A stretch of DNA of 64,000 nt from Rhipidocladum racemiflorum (Eukaryota; Streptophyta; Magnoliopsida; Poales; Poaceae): the NCBI GenBank assembly GCA_036346355.1, contig CM070578.1, forward strand, positions 13,840,501 to 13,904,500. The letters are read 5' to 3'. The notes beneath the pieces are model-generated. The model was not told where the DNA came from. It worked only from the letters and a program-made list of their open reading frames with translations, and did not search any database. The translations under genes and the position numbers were made by a program. Position 1 is the first letter of the stretch, and every line of letters begins with the position of its first letter. Of this stretch, positions 1 to 12,245 are shown piece by piece.

Positions 1-980
1 TTGGCCGACGTCTCCCCGCTGCTGCAGAGGTCCTCCGCCACCACAAACTTCACTGGTGAGAACCACGCGACCCCATGATTCCTACGCGCTCCTTAGTATT
101 GCATTTCTATTTTCTCCGCTGATTTCATGGTCGCCACCATGACATTGGCACTCCGGTGACCCTATGGTCCTATTAACCACCGCCAGTAGCTTTGCCCAGA
201 TCCCCAACGATGGCTTCCCTCTGGGTTCTATATATGTCCATCGAAGGAGGGCAAAGATTCATTCGGCGGGGTCAAGGTTGGGTTTAGGTCACGTATAGGT
301 TTATTTACGGTCACTCATATCGGATACTTCTCTGGCCCATATAGCAAGTTGTTGTATCTTATGGACAAAATGTATAACCTCTGCAGGCGAGGCCCGGCAC
401 AAAATGACCAAGACAAAATACCCTAGGTCAAGTGAAATTCACATACTACAGTCAGCCGTTTGGACTGTTGGAAAAAAGAAAGAAGTACTAAATGCTTCAA
501 TCTCAGAACATATAAAAGAAAAGAAATTCAAGCAACACTAACCTGTTGAATTGATTCATATGGCATTATTCATTATGTGAAAAAAGAGAGGTAGATATAT
601 TATCAGACCCACAACAACGCATGTGTACCAGGTGATCCATTAGTAATCATATGACGATATATGATATGTGCTTCTTTATTAGTATCATGATACTGTAAAA
701 GCAATATACTTGCAAGTGGTATCTCATCGAGCAAGATCACTAACATTTCTTCAAAGTCACCAGATGGTCCATCAGTATATGTACATTGAAGCATATGCAC
801 AACTTAGAGATCAGAAGAGAAAAAAAAAAAAAGGCAAACGAGCAATGATTTCACATCAGAAAAGGAGTTGGGTTTTGTACAAGAACCAATTTCTATCCTG
901 TATACATTTGGATATAGGTATGGATGAAAGAATACTCCTTTTATTGTTTCATTTACACAGGAGTTCAACCTATATCATGC
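1..980. other. 3' flank of the hexokinase gene, no gene recognised
   Basis: No open frame here resembles a known protein. It lies downstream of the minus-strand hexokinase stop codon at 981-983, so part is probably that gene's 3' UTR. On the minus strand AATAAA occurs at 940-945 (about 40 nt after the stop) and at 675-680 (about 300 nt after it). The second would give a UTR of ordinary plant length. An A-rich run lies near 830. Bases 1-600 show nothing I can name. Confidence 0.4.
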
Positions 981-3900
981 CTACATGGAGTTTTGTTGCT
1001 TTTGTATATTTGACGAATATGCAGCTGCAAGGAGGGCAGCCCCAATCCCGGACCCCTCCTCCATCACTCTAAGACTAACGGTGGCCGCAATCTCCTCCCC
1101 TAGGATCTCGCCTACGGCTTCATTCAGGTACTCTCTGAAGACTGAATAGCCTTGGTACAGGCCACCCTCGATTGCAATGACCGATCTCTTCGGTACGCCT
1201 GTTATTCTTCGAACTTTGTAGGTACCGCAAAGGGTTCCATCACGACCGATTTTTTGCAGTATTGCAACAATTCCAGCTGCCGCTAGACGGGCAGCTCTTC
1301 GGGTTACAATGTCGGAGACTCTCTGGACAAGCCTCCTAGCCTTCAGAGGAACATCCGGTATCTGTATGGGAAATAGTGGAAAGATGAGATGCTGGTCTGA
1401 AGAAAATGGCTACTGAACAAAAAGAGCAGAGATTGTAAGGTGGGCTGTGAGAAGTAACCTTCAGATGTTCTTCCAGTATCCTTCCAACTTCTCTCAAATC
1501 TGGGGAATCATCCTCACGAATAGCAGCTAGACATGGCGTACTGGATGAAAAGAGATGACATATTAAAATATTGATCACTACGTGTAAGATGATAATTGGT
1601 ATTTTTCTGCTGAGGCAATTGGACAACCGAGTTTCCTAAAACATACATCTGAAATGTACAGAACTTGACCACGAAGTTACACAGCTGTCATGCAATGTTT
1701 CAAAGCTTAGGCCAGTTATTGGACATGCCAAATTAAAGATAACGACCTCAGTAAGAATCTTATGAAAACATTAAGTCTTGAAATTGAATATGAAAACATT
1801 ATTTCATACATAACCATACACATCAACTAATGTTGTTTATTTGCAGATCAGTAAAGAAGATAAGCTATGCAGCTAACAGAGATGCATCGCAAGAAACAAG
1901 GAAACGTTCCTAACTGTAATGATCTCTTGTTCCAATTCCACTTAATTCATCTGAACAGTGACCATGTTTCATTTTTACCATTATATCACAGATATTCATT
2001 TGCTAAAGAATAAAGTAATTCAAAAGAAACAAATTTCAAGTAAGAAAGTACCTTAAGATGAAAGGGGTAGCTAAACCATCAGCAGTACCAAATACATCTG
2101 ACACCTGAGCCATTTTTTGGAACACCAATCTTGCAATTTCCCCAAGATACACACCGGAGATCATTTTCTCAAAACCCTACATCAATGAAATGGCATTGAT
2201 TTCAGTTTAATATTCCAAAGGGGAAAGTTTTCACTGTGGCATTACCTGGTTATAGTAATCTCGTTTCTCATCATTGAAACATATGTCATAAGGAGTTAAT
2301 GGTATTTGCGGAGGCCGGAAACTCCCCCATTCCACATTTACAACCTGATGAATGGAGCATTATAACATAAGATACAATCATCAGAGTTTCTATTTCCACA
2401 TTGGATTTTTGATCATATACAGAAAAAATTAGAAGTAACATACCATTAGTCCAGAGTTGGTAAGAACACCCCGACCTTTTGTAATTGCCTCATTGCGTTC
2501 AATATAGCAAGCATTGGTGCCAGCTCCAATAATCACTGAAGCCACTGTATCCTCATCACAATAATGCCCCAGAGCTAATGTCCCCACAGTGTTGTTCACC
2601 TATTTCGAATAGCACATGAAATAATCAACCAAAAGATGCATATTTTCTAATTACTAGTGAATAATTTACATGCAGCAGACTTCAAAAGAAAATTTTCTGG
2701 ACTTGATCAAGGAGCACACATTAATTCTCAATTAATTCATCAGAACAGAAGAACATGTGTGCGAGCTTAACAAAATCTGAAACTAACAGCCCTATTTGCG
2801 CATGGTTCTTTCATGTATGATGTAACATTCGATCATGCAATTCTAAAATTCTGCTGAGCATCTTCCTAGTTTGTAATCCCCACTCCTCCCTCCTCATGAA
2901 CTGATGAACCACATTCCAGCCAAAATAGACCAAGCAGTTTACGGGTACCCACAAAAATTCAAAACTGAACTTACATGGATATGTTAAGCTACATATATGC
3001 ATCCTTTGTTTCTCCCTTGTAAATTCCCAAAATGGATATGGAGCATATATAGTACTTCCTAGCTCCCTAGTCAGTTATATTAGGAAGAGAACATTTAATT
3101 AGCTATGCATTACCAGGTGACTGTCTACAATTATAGATATACTTGCATTTGATTTGATATCTCAGTCAAAAACAGGAAATCAGTCTAATTCACTCCTTTG
3201 CAAAGCTCTTGTCCAAGGTCCTTTCCCTGCGTCTTTCGACACACATCAACTCGTTAATCTCACAGTCCCAAAGTGCATTTATCAAAGGCCGATGCATCCA
3301 GGATAATTTCCTTTATGTCAAAAACCAAGTGAGATCCTTGCACCGCAATCACACACCTGCTTTGATGATTAAGCTGGACATAAAGAAAGCCTTTGATTCG
3401 GTATCCTGGGAATTTCTCCTCGATCTTTTACAGGCGCGCGGCTTCGGCGCTTGGTGGCGGGACTGGCTTTCCATCTCCCTGGCTACTTCCAACTCCATGA
3501 CACTCCTCAATGGGGTGCCAGGAGACATAGACGCGGGCTTAGACAAGGCGACCCACTATCACCCTACCTCTTTATCCTAGTCATTGATACCCTGCACCAC
3601 ATTTTCAACAAAGCTACAAACGATGCCGTCCTGTCTCCCCTACAAGGATGTGCATCCCCGCTACGACTATCACTTTATGCCGATGACGCGGTTATCTTCC
3701 TAAACCCTTCCAGGGAAGAGTTGGAATCAGTCCTACACATCCTTCAAGCCTTTGGGGAGGCCTCAGGACTCAGAGTAAATCTACAAAGGAGCTCGATAAC
3801 CACAATCCGTTGCCAAGGGCTTGATCTCGAGAGCATCCTTCAACCCTTCCCTGGAATCATCTCGCAATTTCCAATGAAATATCTGGGGCTTCCCCTATCT

Positions 3901-6900
3901 CTGGGACGGGTGCGCTGTTTTCACTTTCAACACATTCTTGACAAAGCGGCAAGGCGTTTGGCAATCTGGCAGGCGCGACACCTAACCATGGGAGGTCGCC
4001 TCATTCTGGTCAAATCGGTCCTTTCCTCACTGCCTACCTACCTTCTCACAGCAGTCAAGGCACCAAAAAAATTCATCGTCGAACTAGACAAGCTGAGGAG
4101 GAGGTTTTTTTGGGCAGGAAATGACGATTGCTCCAGTAGCAAGTGCAAAGTGAGCTGGACAACTGTTTGCCGCCCCTTTCAATTAGGAGGTTTAGGCATC
4201 TTGGAGCTACAAAGATTTGCAAGAGCACTCCGACTTCGATGGCTTTGGTTCGAATGGTCATCTACAGAAAGACCATGGAGAGGGATGCAAACGCCGTGCG
4301 ACCAAAGCGACCAGCTCATTGTTCTTTGCGACCACGAAAGTAACAATTGGTAATGGTCAAAAGGCATCCTTCTGGAATTCTAGGTGGCTGCAGGAAAAAG
4401 CGCCAGCACAGCTAGCACCAGCTCTCTTTAAGATCTCTAGACGCAAGACTAGATCGGTCGCAAGTGCACTACAAAACAACAACTGGATCAGGGACATCCG
4501 ACGCAGTCTAACCGCACAAATGTTTCCAGAGTATGTGCAACTTTGGATCGAGATCCAACAGGTAAACCTTGTGCAAGAAATAGAAGATGAAATAACCTGG
4601 ACACAAACGTCCAACGGCGAGTTCACAACCGCGTCGGCATACCAATTGCAGTTCGCGGGAAGCTTGAGCAGGTCGTACACCACGACCATTTGGTCAACTT
4701 GGGCACCGATGAGCTCCAAGATCTTCTTTTGGCTCGCGCAGCAGAACCGTCTTTGGACAGCACAACGCCTTCAGATCCGAGGCTGGCCGAACCAATATTT
4801 CTGCCAAATGTGCTATCGAAACCTGGAAACGAATTTTCATCTCTTTGTAGACTGTCCTCAGTACCAACGGCTGTGGGGGGACATCGCGAACTGGGCTCAA
4901 ATACAGTCGCTTAGACCCCAGCTCTGGAAACCGGCATCCAGCCTGGAGCAATGGACTCTTCAACTAGTCAAAGAACAGGCGGGTTGCCGCAAGGGGGTCA
5001 AAAGCTTGATTATCCTTACTTGCTGGCGATGGTGGAAAGAGCGCAACAATAGAATTTTTCAACATGAGAGCAAACCCTATGACGTCTTGTTGCAGGATAT
5101 TAAGGATGAAGTTGCCTGCTGGTTCTTCGCTGGAGCCAAAGGAGTCAAAAAGCTGTTGTCTCGTCTAATTTAAACCAAACAACTTTGTACCCTTGTTTTT
5201 GTACTCTCTAAGTGCAGTCTCCTGCACTTTGTACTCTTCTTTTCTCTCTTTTAATATAAGCCCCGGCTTGTTTTCAAAAAAAAAAAAAAACAGGAAATCA
5301 ACAGATACTACACTGGCCGTTAGCACATATTCAGGGAAGTGTAACACTAAGATTCTAAAGGATTAACTGATGCAAGACTTTTGTAAATTATATACAAATA
5401 TTCATGAAGTATTTGACACCATAGTTTTATCTAAGCCCAGCAGGATTCAGAATGTAGAATATCGGAAATAAAGGCGCACATTTTGTTTTCTGAGCAATAC
5501 ACTGAATTTGTAGCATCCTTAGCAACTTAAGGACACATAAATTTGCGTGTAATCCCCCTTGGACAAAGTTCACTATTTTGATTAAGCTAATCGCATGCTA
5601 TAGATTGGATGCTAACGAAAGTGTCAGTTTCTTCTCTTTCCATTATTACATATATAATATATATGTGGGCACACGAACTTTGAAAGCAAGTCTAGATGAA
5701 CTAGGCCATAAGGGATGACCAAATCATAATTATCGGATTAGCTGTAAACCCTTACAAATCACAAACCGGATTTGTCGAGTTCGAACCAATTTAGGGTAAA
5801 GGGTTCATCTTCGCGGCGGAAATTGAAAGAAAAAGTGGCGAATTGTAAACTCGAATCCCATACCACTACTCTACAAACCGTGTTTCCGGTAACTATGGGC
5901 CAAATATGGTGTCAACTTTTTTTAGTGGAGAGCTTATAGCAGTGATGTGGTGAATGGAACGTGCTTGGCTATATTGGCAAAACTATGAATTTAGTTAATC
6001 AGTCTTAATGTAAAGCATCCAAAATATACAGGCCAATATGACTTTCATTCAAAGAAGATGCAAATATCTTAGCCATTCAGCTTTTTTTTTCCTAAGCGAA
6101 GAATCCAACCTTTTACTTGTTTGCCTTCTCTTTTAATATACCTGGTATGAAGACTACTTGTTGAGCCTGGGAGTGAATTCAATGTCAAAGTCGGGTAGAA
6201 TTTGCAATAAGTGGCTTGTATCAAAGCATAACATGCAGAGAAGTGCTTCTATGCTCTTTCTTTTTAAAGTTGCACAAATATTAAAGCATGAATGAAGGGT
6301 AGATGAGGATTACTTACCCCTTCATTTGTTTCAAGATTTGTACAACTTGTATTAGGAGGAAAAACATAGAAGCACTGCTCTAACATGTATTTGTATTGAA
6401 GTGCCCCTACATGCTACAAGCTATAGCAGCCTGCTAGAGCGCTGCAACATTAACAGAGATGCTACACAGCAGCCACTACATAGTGATCACAACATCCTGT
6501 CCGCTGTATCGTGCTATTTCAAATAATGGTGTTCGCACACATTGGATTATCGGTTAATAAGGCTAATTAAGACACTCCAAGCATAAACAAGAAATGATTG
6601 ATGGAATCAAAGGATCACAATGTTAACGATATATTGCCTTATATAGTTGATTCCCATATATATGTTTTCCACATACATGTTTTCCTTATTTAGTTTTCCT
6701 TATTTAGACTTTCCTATTGTACCCTCATGTACTCTATATATTGTAGCCATTGGCCTCATATTGAATACATCAAGTCCTATTCATAACATGGTATCAGAGC
6801 TTAGGTTCAAATCCTAGCCGCAATCCTTCTCCGCTGCCGCCATGCCCGGGAGAAGCAATCTGCTCTCCCGGGCGGGCACTTGCCCGCGGCTTCTTCCAAG

Positions 6901-9900
6901 CTCTGCTGCGCCGCTCTCCATCCGGTTGCCGCTCCATCCGGCCGCCGCCATCTGGAAGGCCGCCGTTGCTCCTTTCGGCGCACCGCCGCTTCATCTGGCC
7001 GACGCCACCCGCCGTTTCATCTGGCCACCTGGCTGCGTTGCTGCCGCCACCACTCATCAAGTGGCTGCGTCTCCGCCGCTTCATCCGGCTTCATCCGGGC
7101 AGGCATCAATCTTCATCCGCCGCCGGATCTGGGGCGCTGTTTCCGCTCGGCCGTCGCCGCCATCCGTCGCTGCTTCATCCGGACGTCGTCCCCTGGTACT
7201 GGCCGCCGCTCCATCCAGTCGCTGCCTTCCGGTCGACCTCCATCCGGCCGCCGCTCCTTTCGGACGACGTCACCTGCTCCGTCTGTCGTCTGCTTCTTCC
7301 GGTTTCCATGCCCGAGCCGACGTCGTGCGCCGTCATCATCTTCCACGCCCGAGCCCGCTGGTCGCGCTGCTGCCTATCCGTCGTCCGGCCGCTGCCATCT
7401 GATCCGGCTTCGATTCGGCCGTCATCTGTTATTTCCGGACGCCGCTGCATCCGGCCGCTCTGATCCGGCCGTTCGCCTGTCTGCACCGTCGCCAGCCGCG
7501 CCTCATCTTCTTCACGCGCCGAGGCCGCCATCGTGCTGTCGTCGCAATCACTGGCCACCGCGCTCCGTCTTCAGCCGTCCGTGCGCCAGCATAGATCCGG
7601 CCTGGCCTCTTGGCGCCCTGCTCCTCCGGTCGTCTCCTTTAGCCTCGGCCTGCATCTTTGCTGCTCCGCCGATGAACACAGTCCGCCACCGTCTTGCCAG
7701 AGCTCGGGGATGCGCCTGAGTTGGCCGCTAGATCCGGTCGTCTTCTTGCGCCATTACTCCCGTCGGTTCTCCCGCTCGGCCAGTTCCAATCGCCGCTCGT
7801 CCGCCGACCGCCGTCGACGCTGTCTTTCACAATCCACTCGATCGAACTCTTTCTGTGCTTCACGTCCGTGGGAAAGGCTTTGTGGACTACTAGTTCAAGT
7901 TCCTCCCGTGATACGTGAAGTCACTTCAACCAGTTTCAAGTCCACAAGTTCACATCCGATCCGGCTGTGGCTTTTGGTTTTGGCTCCAGCTTTTATGACT
8001 TTCGTATTCCGTTGCGTCCATCCAAGTTATAGCATCTTGAGTCCATCTTCCGTCGTCGCTCAGCTCTCTTATCGGCTCGACTCATTCTGTCAACACTTTT
8101 TACCTTGGCTCGGCACGTTTTGTCGACCTCGTCGGTCCTTCTTCGTCGAATCGGCCCTACCTTCGACTTCTGTTCGTCGAATTGGCTTCTTCGTCGACTT
8201 TTCATCACCGACTGGGTTCTTTGTTGGCTGTTCTTCGTCAGCTCGATGTTTTCAAGAGTTACATGCTACGACGGCTTCTTCAGAACTATGACTTTGGATT
8301 TTCCCTATTTTAGTTCATCCCTTCCAAATGCAATGCTATTGCATACGCCTTGCATTTGTGGGGGGGTGTTAACGATATATTGCCTTATATAGTTGATTCC
8401 CATATATATGTTTTCCATATACATGCTTTCCTTATTTAGTTTTCCTTATTTAGATTTTCCTATTGTACCCTCATGTACTCTATATATTGTGGCCATTGGC
8501 CTCATATTGAATACATCAAGTCCTATTCATAACACACAATAACAATTCAAATCAAGTAATCAGTCAAATACTGAAATATTTGTTTTATAATGGAAATGAT
8601 TTTTTGAATACAGAACCGACTTCACCCAACATAAATAGGCTAACGACATACCAATGCATTGACCTGCAAATTCAGTCCATTCCTAACAAGGGCTTCATTT
8701 AAGCACTGAGCAACATCTTTCCCGACCTGATATTCCAAAAGTACAAAGAAGCCAGAGTGGAGAATAACATAAGAAATCAACATTAATTACAAGGAGCCAA
8801 GGAACATATTGATACAATGTGTCATGCACCATTTATCGAGATACAAATAATGGAACTATGATTTATAAATGTATGTGCAATGTTATTAAGGTAAATGTGT
8901 CATGCACCATTTATCGAGATACAAATAACGGAACTATGATTTATAAATGTATGTGCAATGTTATTAAGGTACCTATAGGGAAAAACAATTATATATCGAT
9001 AAGATGTTGCATCAGATATGAATAACCTGCCAAACCACAGGTTATTTGAATGATTCTGCCAAAGCAGTTTGTTGAAATAAACTATTGTAAATGGATCAAA
9101 CGAACAAAGACACAAAATTCTCAAGAAACAAATTACAAGGCCGGCTATTATCATTTTTGTGATAGTTGAATATCTTGAATACTGCCAGCTTTCTATGTAT
9201 ATTTTGTAGTCTACCACTGCATAAGAAATACGGCGCAGACACGCTCATAATGATACCAAATTTCACATTTGGCACATCACTTCTTACAATACAATGATTT
9301 GCCTCAAATTGAAGGCATATAATGAAAAGCAGAATAATTGAAGGTGTAATTTTGTAACTTACAGCCTCTTCAATTGAAAATTCTTTAGTCCACCTAATTA
9401 ATGACCCTGAGGATATGGAAAATTGTCTGACAGGGAAAGAAAATGTAAAACCAAGTGCCCTCCCCCCCCCATCCGTCCCGTCCTCCCTTTGAATAAAATT
9501 CCTCAGTGCTGAGGCAATGAAATTGAACAAATCCTGCAAAGAAAGTAAAACTCGCATACATAAATACTATAGCTTGTAGGGAAGTGGAAATAAAATGATA
9601 AAGCATACCTCGCTTGTACCCTTAGTCAATTCTTCAGGAATAGAATGGTGTTCAACTTTTTGATTAATGATGATAGACCCTGCACCAAATTCTAGTTTCA
9701 AGACTCTAAAGCTCGTCCCTCCAAGATCAATGGCATAATAGATGCCTTCCTCACTCCTGGTCACATGCACAATATGAACTACTGTAAGACTTATACAATA
9801 GCGTATTTTAGGAAAACTTGTCCACCAGTCGCACTATATGAATAAATGAGGAACAAATTATGCACGAAAAGACCATTGCTTGCAAAAAATAATGACTTAC

Positions 9901-11749
9901 AGCCCTAAAGTTGAGTTGTCAGCCAGAAATTTGTACTTGAATAAAATATATGCATGGACATTACAGCATTTTATAAAATAAAAAAGAATGCAACATGCAC
10001 ATGAAATAGTTTAAATAGGTATAAGGATTATTCTCATTGATGCAGGCCCTCTCAATACAATTCCCACAGTGGACAAATAAGCGTGTCTGGAATTCTTGAT
10101 AGCCATAAAAAATATCCTTCTGCCGTACTTGGAGTAAGGACAAATAGTACAGATTTGAACAGGGTTGGAAGGAATATGGTATCAATGCAAGATCGACAAT
10201 CAAAGCAAAAAGGAGAAGGGTCTCAGTTCTAGTTTCATGCATATCAGTGTCTTCAATTAAAACGTCTGAATCTCAGTACGTACTTATTCCATGTATGAAT
10301 TTACTACACATGAATTCTGGATAGTCTACTTTAAAGTTCATAACTGTATCGTAGAGAGGCAGATGTTGATAAGAAGCTTGTTAATTTCTTCCACCCGTAA
10401 GTCAAAACAAGGAAGCAAGGCAGTGCCTAATAAGAAGGTGGCAAAGAATAATACCATCAAAAATTTTAAACCCATAAGTATAATATATTTTAAACGAACA
10501 CACCATTCCCGCTATTGTAACCAAGAAGCATGAACCTTCAAATACAAACAACAATCTTCGTCTGAAAATGCTCCACGCCTAAAAGTGTTGGATTTCAAAG
10601 GGAAAAAAACATGCTACTTGTAAAAACACCCTATGATTATCCGAGTGCCAAACAGCTCCTATGTAAGGTGGCATAAGACCAACGTGATCGACACTGGCCC
10701 AATGCTGTACTACGTATCGTAACTGTTCAAAGATTTCAAGAAATGCTGATTGGGAGCACAACAACGGTATGGAATTGAACACCATTGCTTGCAAAAAAAC
10801 GGTAACTGTGTACCATTGCTTGCAAAAAAACGGTAACTTTGTATTCCAATTAAATACCATTGTTCTATATCAATGAGAAATGACGAGCAACATATGGAAT
10901 TGAACAAAGATTCTGATTTTCAAACATTTTACAAAAATAAACGATCAAATCTGTCTAGTGTCCAATGAGCACGTAAGAATAGCAACAATCCAAATCTATG
11001 GACGATTCCGTAAGTGACCCAGACATCAGGACAGAGCAATGACCAGAAGAGTAACGCAAGATAAACCAACATAGCAATCGAACGACCGAACCAGAAGAAT
11101 GGCATTTGTAAACGAAGAAATCGAATACCCCGATCGCATCCAAAAGTTCCTAAAAAGATTTGTGCTCACGAGTTACGATCTTTTGACACATGCAGAGAAA
11201 AGAACAAGAAATGCACATCAATTGGCGCCATTGGACGCCTAGAAAGCAAGAACCTAGCAAAGAACGACAGTTTCGCGCGCTCACACTAAGCAAACAAAGA
11301 TGGCAAGTTGACGACGAACAAGAATGGGTGACGGTATGATCCACCACCAACTTTTAACTGCAAGAACCTAGACAGAACTCTCAGATACATTAGGATGCGC
11401 ACCAAAACCACCCGAAGAACAAGTAGAAACCAAGAAGCTAGCTACCGAAGGAGGAGAGCGCCCGCAAGTACCCGTCGGGGAGCGCGTCGACGCAGGTGAG
11501 CAGCATCCGGACCTTGCTGGCGTCCTCGCACGCGAGCCCCGCGAACATCTCGATGGACAGGGAGTTGGCGACCCGCTGCAGCCGCTCCGTGGGCGTGGCG
11601 AAGCCCTCCTCGAGGTCGCGCAGAACCCCCACTGCCCGGCACCACCGCCGCCGCGCCAGCGCCCGACGCTCCACCAGCGCCGCTGCGAACGCGCAAGTCA
11701 CGGCCGCGCACCCCATAGCCGCCACGCGTAGCCACCCCGCCCTCACCAT
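981..11749 (-). CDS. HXK: Type-B hexokinase-family protein, nine exons, possibly non-catalytic
   Basis: Hexokinases phosphorylate glucose with ATP; plant type-B members sit on the outer mitochondrial membrane and some act as glucose sensors. Exons, in gene order: 11749-11472, 9756-9609, 9533-9363, 8726-8652, 2599-2444, 2344-2246, 2176-2052, 1540-1459, 1361-981. They total 1515 bp (504 aa, usual family length); every intron is GT-AG and every phase joins. The start ATG gives MVRAGWLRVAAMGCAAVTCA, a basic start then a hydrophobic anchor (about residues 8-25). Visible motifs: phosphate loop DLGGTSFRV (103-111), sugar site LGFTFSFPV (169-177), GAGTN, VEWG, GFEKMISG, and C-terminal adenosine motif IEGGLYQGY with GSGIGAALLAA. 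Odd: VNNTVGT (225-231) has Asn227 where the family's catalytic Asp stands. Intron 4 is 6052 bp and transposon-filled. Exon structure is firm; whether the enzyme is active is open. The exact paralogue is not assigned. Confidence 0.93.
3183..5290 (+). mobile_element. 5'-truncated L1-type LINE in hexokinase intron 4
   Basis: A non-LTR retrotransposon fragment. The 15-bp target duplication AAAAACAGGAAATCA flanks it at 3168-3182 and 5286-5300, and it ends in a 15-A tail (5276-5290). The coding part starts inside reverse transcriptase: AFIKGRCIQDNFL, then KLDIKKAFDSVSWEFL, RRGLRQGDPLSPYLF and the catalytic motif YADDAVIF, followed by a C-terminal zf-RVT-like region (4320-5173, with a cysteine/histidine pattern near 4803-4860). 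Two frameshifts, near 3525 and 4310-4325, break the frame. Endonuclease and ORF1 are missing, as expected after incomplete reverse transcription. Sense strand is opposite to the host gene. It cannot move itself. Confidence 0.93.
5301..6620. other. Hexokinase intron 4 sequence between two insertions
   Basis: AT-rich intron sequence between the LINE and the LTR element. I find no coding frame, RNA gene or recognisable repeat. The last five bases (6616-6620, CACAA) are the left target duplication of the next element. Confidence 0.5.
6621..8534 (+). mobile_element. Complete non-autonomous LTR retrotransposon (TRIM/LARD-like)
   Basis: The LTRs are both 168 bp (6621-6788 and 8367-8534), begin TGTTAACG and end TCATAACA. 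By eye they differ at four sites, all transitions, so the insertion is fairly young. A primer-binding site TGGTATCAGAGC (6789-6800, complementary to initiator tRNA-Met) follows the left LTR directly, and a G-rich polypurine tract (8360-8366) precedes the right one. The target duplication is CACAA (6616-6620, 8535-8539). The 1.58 kb interior has no gag or pol. It is a GC-rich array of degenerate CATCCGGCCGCC-type units that stays open for hundreds of bases in several frames on both strands, so none of those frames is convincing coding sequence. It must rely on another element's proteins. Confidence 0.93.
6789..6800 (+). other. Primer-binding site (initiator tRNA-Met)
   Basis: TGGTATCAGAGC lies directly after the 5' LTR ending TCATAACA. 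This is the standard plant retrotransposon primer-binding site and sets the element's orientation as plus strand. Confidence 0.9.
8816..8971. repeat. 78-bp tandem duplication in hexokinase intron 3
   Basis: Two head-to-tail copies, 8816-8893 and 8894-8971, each beginning AATGTGTCATGCACC and ending near TTATTAAGGTA. I see essentially one mismatch (AATAATGG against AATAACGG), so the duplication is recent. It lies inside intron 3 (8727-9362) and does not touch the splice sites. Confidence 0.9.
10781..10842. repeat. 31-bp tandem duplication in hexokinase intron 1
   Basis: Two adjacent copies of a unit starting ACCATTGCTTGC followed by seven A and CGGTAACT, at 10781 and 10812, differing by one base. 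A further partial match (CCATTGCTTGCAAAAAA) occurs near 9880 in the same intron. No function is apparent. Confidence 0.75.
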
Positions 11750-11969
11750 CCCTCCCTCCCTCCCTCCCCGCCGAGCACAATCTCGCGCGGGAGCGCACCG
11801 ATCGCGCTCTTTCCTCCCCCGTGCAAGAACTGCACGCGAGCGGCGGGAGCGCGCGCGCGCGCGCAAGGTGTTCGACGATATGGCTAGCTCCACGACGCGA
11901 TCGCAACAGCTCTCAGACGGAAGGAGGCGCGGAGGAAGGAGGCGCAAGGGAAAAACGCGGCGGGGGGGG

Positions 11970-11978
11970 AATAAATAG
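11970..11978 (-). promoter_or_regulatory. Candidate TATA-like element for the hexokinase gene
   Basis: On the minus strand CTATTTATT lies about 220 bp upstream of the start codon, in an otherwise GC-rich 5' region with a (CG)n run near 11850-11866. The spacing allows a 150-200 nt 5' UTR. It is only a weak TATA match and no start site is known. Confidence 0.35.
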
Positions 11979-12203
11979 GCGAGCAAGGGACGAGGGATGA
12001 CGTGGACGGGGTATATATGAAATCTTTTCCCTTTATTTTTCAAAGGCTTTTGGGAGCAACAATCAATGTCTCCTACCTACGTATAGAATGCATTTGTGTT
12101 GATTCTTCAGTAAATTTGCAACGGGCCTTATCGAGATTTTCTCAGTAAAGGAAAGATCTACAAATCACGCAATTATTTCCATCTATCCTGAGTTGCATCC
12201 GTC

Positions 12204-12245
12204 TCTATCTATCTATCTATATATCTATCTATCTATCTATCTATC
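12204..12245. repeat. TCTA/ATCT microsatellite
   Basis: About ten tetranucleotide units of TCTA with one TATA interruption. It lies in the intergenic stretch 11980-12831, which otherwise holds an AT-rich part and a G-rich, stop-riddled part (12440-12830) in which I recognise nothing. Confidence 0.9.

Noticed and set aside
6842..8291. Long GC-rich open frames in the LTR element
   Set aside because: Several frames on both strands are open together because the repeats lack stops; composition is Arg/Ser/Pro filler without domains.
11496..11978. 160-codon plus-strand frame near the hexokinase start
   Set aside because: It is antisense to hexokinase exon 1 and its GC-rich leader; the minus-strand exon has family motifs and good splice sites, this frame has none.
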